Positions 61,001 through 64,000 of a stretch of 64,000 bases of DNA are shown one piece after another (positions within the stretch are counted from its first letter, which is position 1; each line of letters starts with the position of its first letter). The stretch covers positions 372,001 to 436,000 of the forward strand of contig OZ237749.1 of NCBI GenBank assembly GCA_965178125.1. Direction: 5' to 3'. The notes under the pieces are model-generated. The model was not told the origin of the DNA and did no database searches. It saw nothing but the letters and a program-made list of their open reading frames with translations. The DNA is from Bilabrum cf. latius. Lineage: Eukaryota > Bigyra: Bicosoecida > Bigyra > Bicosoecida. The position numbers and the translations under genes are program-made.

Positions 61001-64000
61001 CGTGCATGGGGTTCCGCACGTCAATGGCACCCGGGTGAGCTACCGTGGCATCGTCCACTGGCTCATCAGCGTCTACGTGAGCAGCCGCCGCGGCCCCGCC
61101 ACCCTTCTTTGCTTCGCCTGATTGGCTGCCTGGTTCGGTGGCAGATCCCGTCACTGGTTTGGAGCCCTCCCCCGCCTGCTTCGCTGACTGGTTCCCTAGC
61201 GCGTGCTGCACGACCCTGGATGCGAGCTGGATGGCCTTCATCAGTTTCGACTGAGCGGCCGCCGGGACCTTGATGTCGGATGCACCGAAGGAGTCCTTCT
61301 TGCTCTTGCTCTTGCCCTTGCTTCCACCGCTCTTACCACCCTCGGCACCCTCGGGTTTCTGGGACGCGGACCCACCCTCCTCGCCGGCCTTGTTGCCGCC
61401 AGCAGACGAGGAAGAGTCCTCGTCGCTGCCGGTGCTGCTCTGCACTGGGACCTTCTTGCCATCGGGCCCGTCGTCGTTCAGGATCTCATCGATGCAAGGG
61501 AGTGCGCGGTTGACGATACCCACCGCTGCGTACACCTCGGAAAGCGCCGACTCGATCTGGATCAGCTCTGCATCCAGGGCGATGGAAGGCAACACCTCGA
61601 CGCTGGAAGGCACCAGTGAAGTCCTCTTCGCCACAGCGCCACTGGCCTGATCCTCGGATGAGGCCTGGTTGAACAGCTTCTCCACCAGAGTTACGGGCGC
61701 CCGGGTCTTGCTGGCGTCATCGGGCCCGGCCGGCCCCTCAGCCGTTCCCCTCACCTCGCCCCCAACCACAGCACTCTCGTCCTCCAGCTGTCCCGAGCGG
61801 TTCATCGCATCGGACAGGAGGGCCGAGACTCGGTGCTTCTTCTGGTCGCTCCGCTGCGCCGTTCCCGCCTTGGACGACTCACCGGCCTGCTCCAGGGCCC
61901 CAGACCACTGCAAGATCGCCTCTCGCATCAGCACGCGCAGGCTGCCGGTGCCCTGGGCGAGGCTCTCGCGAGCCGAGGAAGAGCTCTTCTCACCCTCGGC
62001 ACCTTCACCAGCCACGTGAGCCGAGCTGATCTGCCGCTTCCGCATTATCCTGGCGTGCTCCTCGTCGATCAGCTCGCATGCCTCGTCTACCATCGACTCG
62101 GTGCGCCTGACTGCGTGCAGCGCTGTCAGCACTCCAAGCGTGGTGCAGATGACGGCAGCCATGACACCGAGGTAGGAAGGACTGACCACCATCGCAAATG
62201 CGAGGCCCCACACAAGGCCCATGGCTAGGCCAGCCACGATGGAGATGAACGGAGTGTTGTCCTCGACCAGCTCATCGGCTTGGAGATCGTGCCTGTAGGC
62301 AGGGAGCACGAACGGGCTGAACAGGAGCGGACCATCAGCCGCAAGCCCGCGACCCAGCGAGTCTTCCGGCGCGCGGAAAGGATCCGCACTGAACACGCCT
62401 GCTCGCAGCAGGCTCATCACACCATACCCAATCAGAAGCACTGCAAGCAGCCACCAGCTGGCCGACAGGCACGCCACGATCACCGCCAAGGAGCCATCCC
62501 TAACGTAGAGCACGGCACCGACGACGATTCCGGCGACGACAAACAGCATCACGACGCCTCCAAAGGCATAGTTCACGGCGGGAGGCAGGTAACCGTTGTG
62601 CGCCAGAGCGTATACAATCGTGCAAGTCACAGCAAGCCCGAACAGGTAGGCGACCAGCACACCGGCGGTCACGGCGACGTTGTTGAAGACAGCGTTGGAT
62701 GCCGCGATAAAGCCAATGATAACCAGCTGCGAGATCAGCAAGCACATGTACACGAACGTCGCAGATTGGGACTTTGACTTCTCCTTGGCCTCTTTGAGCT
62801 CGTCGCGACGCACGGCCGACTTGGATCTCGTCAAGTCGCTCGGCCCGTCGCCGCCAGCGGCTGGCTGGTTGCTAGCTGCAGCGGGCTTGGGCCGTAGACA
62901 AGCGAACATGTTGAAGAGAACTCCGGGCGCGGTCACACCTGGCAGTTGCCACTCCTCGTCTGACCACTTGTAGGCAGCAACAAGCGAAAGGATGAGCGCT
63001 GGGTACAGGAAGAAGGCGAAGAGAACAGCCAGCAGGTTCGTCCCGGCTCCTTCCACGTTGTCACTGTTCTGCTGGCCGTAATCAGCCATGATCGGGATGT
63101 GGCAAGCGGCGTGCAATGCACCGGCAATCACGAACAGGAGAATCTGCACGATGCGCAGCTCCAGCAGACCGAAGTACATGCGGACAGCCACAAAAACGGT
63201 GGCCGAAGCAAGGAGCATGCCGGCGGCATACCACGCCCAACGAATCGGCTTGAGACCAACAGCCACCACAGATGCAAACCCGACGAGAATACCGACTAGC
63301 AGAAGCGTTCCAACCAGCATCATGGTGTTCCTGAGCTAGTTTGCGCTCAGAGTACACGACTGCACGTCCTGCATGATCTTGCCGACAGAAGGCAGCTTCA
63401 GCTTCTTGGCTTCTCCATCCTCGTCGCCGAACTTTTTCTTCGTGTCCTCGTCTTCAGGCGTAGGCTTCTCGTCCCCCTCTTTGTCGCCAGAGTCTCCCCC
63501 GGCAGCACCGCCTCCAGATGCAGACGCCGCGGCAGCTCCTCCCCCGGCACCGCCAGCATCTTTGTCGGCCTCTTTGTCCTTCTCACCCGAGTCATCCTTC
63601 TTGGGTTCATCTTTCTGAGGTCCCTCTTGTTCATCGTCTTCGTCGCTGTCGCCATTCTTGGCCTTGCCATCCTCGTCGTCCTCGGTGACCTCGATTCGGC
63701 CGCACATCGTGTTGGCCGCACAGCAGCAGGGAAACCAGCCGTACCCGCCAGGAAGCACCACCGAGTAATCGTCCGACTGCAGCTGCCCGTACAGCGCAAG
63801 GAAGAGCACGTAGGCTGCGGGCAAGAAGCAGAGCGAGCCCAGGATGATGTACGAACGCGTGGCCGCAAAGAGCATGCCACCGAGACCGGCACACCCGACT
63901 ACGAACACCACCGCAGTTACCCTTGTTCCCAACGACACGATCCGTCCGCGGTCATGCCTCAGGAAGAAGTGCAAGAAGAACAGCCCAAAGCACGCCAGGA
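58016..64000 (-). CDS. Transmembrane (DEK1-like) calpain, N-terminus beyond window
   Basis: Visible exons are 64000-59577, 59419-59362 and 59210-58016. Introns of 157 and 151 bases are GT-AG with matching phases 1 and 2. About 1890 residues are visible, ending in TGA. At least eleven membrane spans (63.9-62.1 kb) with Gly/Asp-rich loops are followed by a cytoplasmic region. A long Glu/Arg/Lys coiled coil (about 60.5-59.8 kb) holds three of four TAG (60201, 60039, 60009; the fourth is 63336). The calpain core has all catalytic parts: QGSLGDCWFVAAVA (Cys, created by the splice), QGHAFSIL (His) and RNPHGKTEWKGRFSD (Asn; the usual RNPWG Trp is His). A C2-like calpain domain III ends the protein. 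Plant and protist relatives of this plan include DEK1. Ca2+-controlled proteolysis at a membrane is inferred. Confidence 0.9.

Noticed and set aside
1-64000. TAG codons explained as pseudogenes, sequencing errors or selenocysteine/pyrrolysine
   Set aside because: Decay would give TAA and TGA as well; errors would not pick one codon. Selenocysteine uses TGA, and pyrrolysine is restricted to certain prokaryotes and is not this frequent.
1-64000. tRNA with CUA anticodon, rRNA or CRISPR array
   Set aside because: I looked by eye for cloverleaf-like and regularly spaced repeats and found none; a covariance search such as tRNAscan-SE would be needed to be sure.

Overview
The window is nuclear DNA of a microbial eukaryote. 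It has GT-AG introns of about 90-170 bases whose phases match across exons, and eukaryote-only families: VPS13, TAF9, eIF4E, eL41, DGAT2, CNNM, P2X-like, a transmembrane calpain and a SHIPPO-repeat axonemal protein. The SHIPPO protein points to a flagellated cell. The Ser-Pro stalk protein, secreted GH130, P2X and transmembrane calpain suit an alga or other protist; the lineage cannot be fixed from the window.

The main result is that UAG is not a stop here. About 98 in-frame TAG codons lie inside 12 otherwise continuous host genes; the VPS13-like gene alone has 44 TAG and no TAA or TGA over 14.4 kb. All 15 gene ends I can place use TGA (12) or TAA (3), never TAG. Family positions point to glutamine. 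The best is a TAG in the TAF9 histone fold where relatives have the conserved Gln of the Asn-Gln-Leu/Met-Leu-Glu segment. Supporting sites are loop position 7 of an EF-hand, the residue before the conserved Leu of a C2H2 finger, and several coiled-coil positions. Under the standard code most genes here would look like strings of broken fragments.

Layout: 1-4315 (-) long coiled-coil protein, cut by the window edge; 4906-6150 (+) secreted GH130-like enzyme; 6.4-7.0 kb short repeats and a weak ORF; 7349-10768 (-) LINE-type retroelement that also reads through TAG; 10784-11755 possible inverted-repeat element with a frameshifted transposase-like ORF; 12373-16413 (+) surface protein with signal peptide, Ser-Pro stalk and one membrane anchor; 16671-21323 (-) GT41-like glycosyltransferase; 21895-24909 (+) SHIPPO protein; 25101-25979 (-) divergent eIF4E; 26142-26729 (-) MAPEG protein; 27270-29817 (+) CNNM transporter; 30581-30658 (-) ribosomal protein eL41; 30828-32261 (-) DGAT2-like acyltransferase; 32410-36150 (-) EF-hand/ARM/zinc-finger protein; 36974-51919 (+) VPS13-like lipid-transfer protein; 52206-53012 (+) TAF9; 53302-55257 (+) unknown; 55522-57641 (-) P2X-like channel; 58016 to the right edge (-) transmembrane calpain.

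The genes are independent units on both strands, with short intergenic gaps and no operons. Two loose themes show: membranes and lipids (DGAT2, VPS13, MAPEG, CNNM), and calcium (P2X-like channel, calpain, EF-hand protein). I saw no tRNA, rRNA or CRISPR array.
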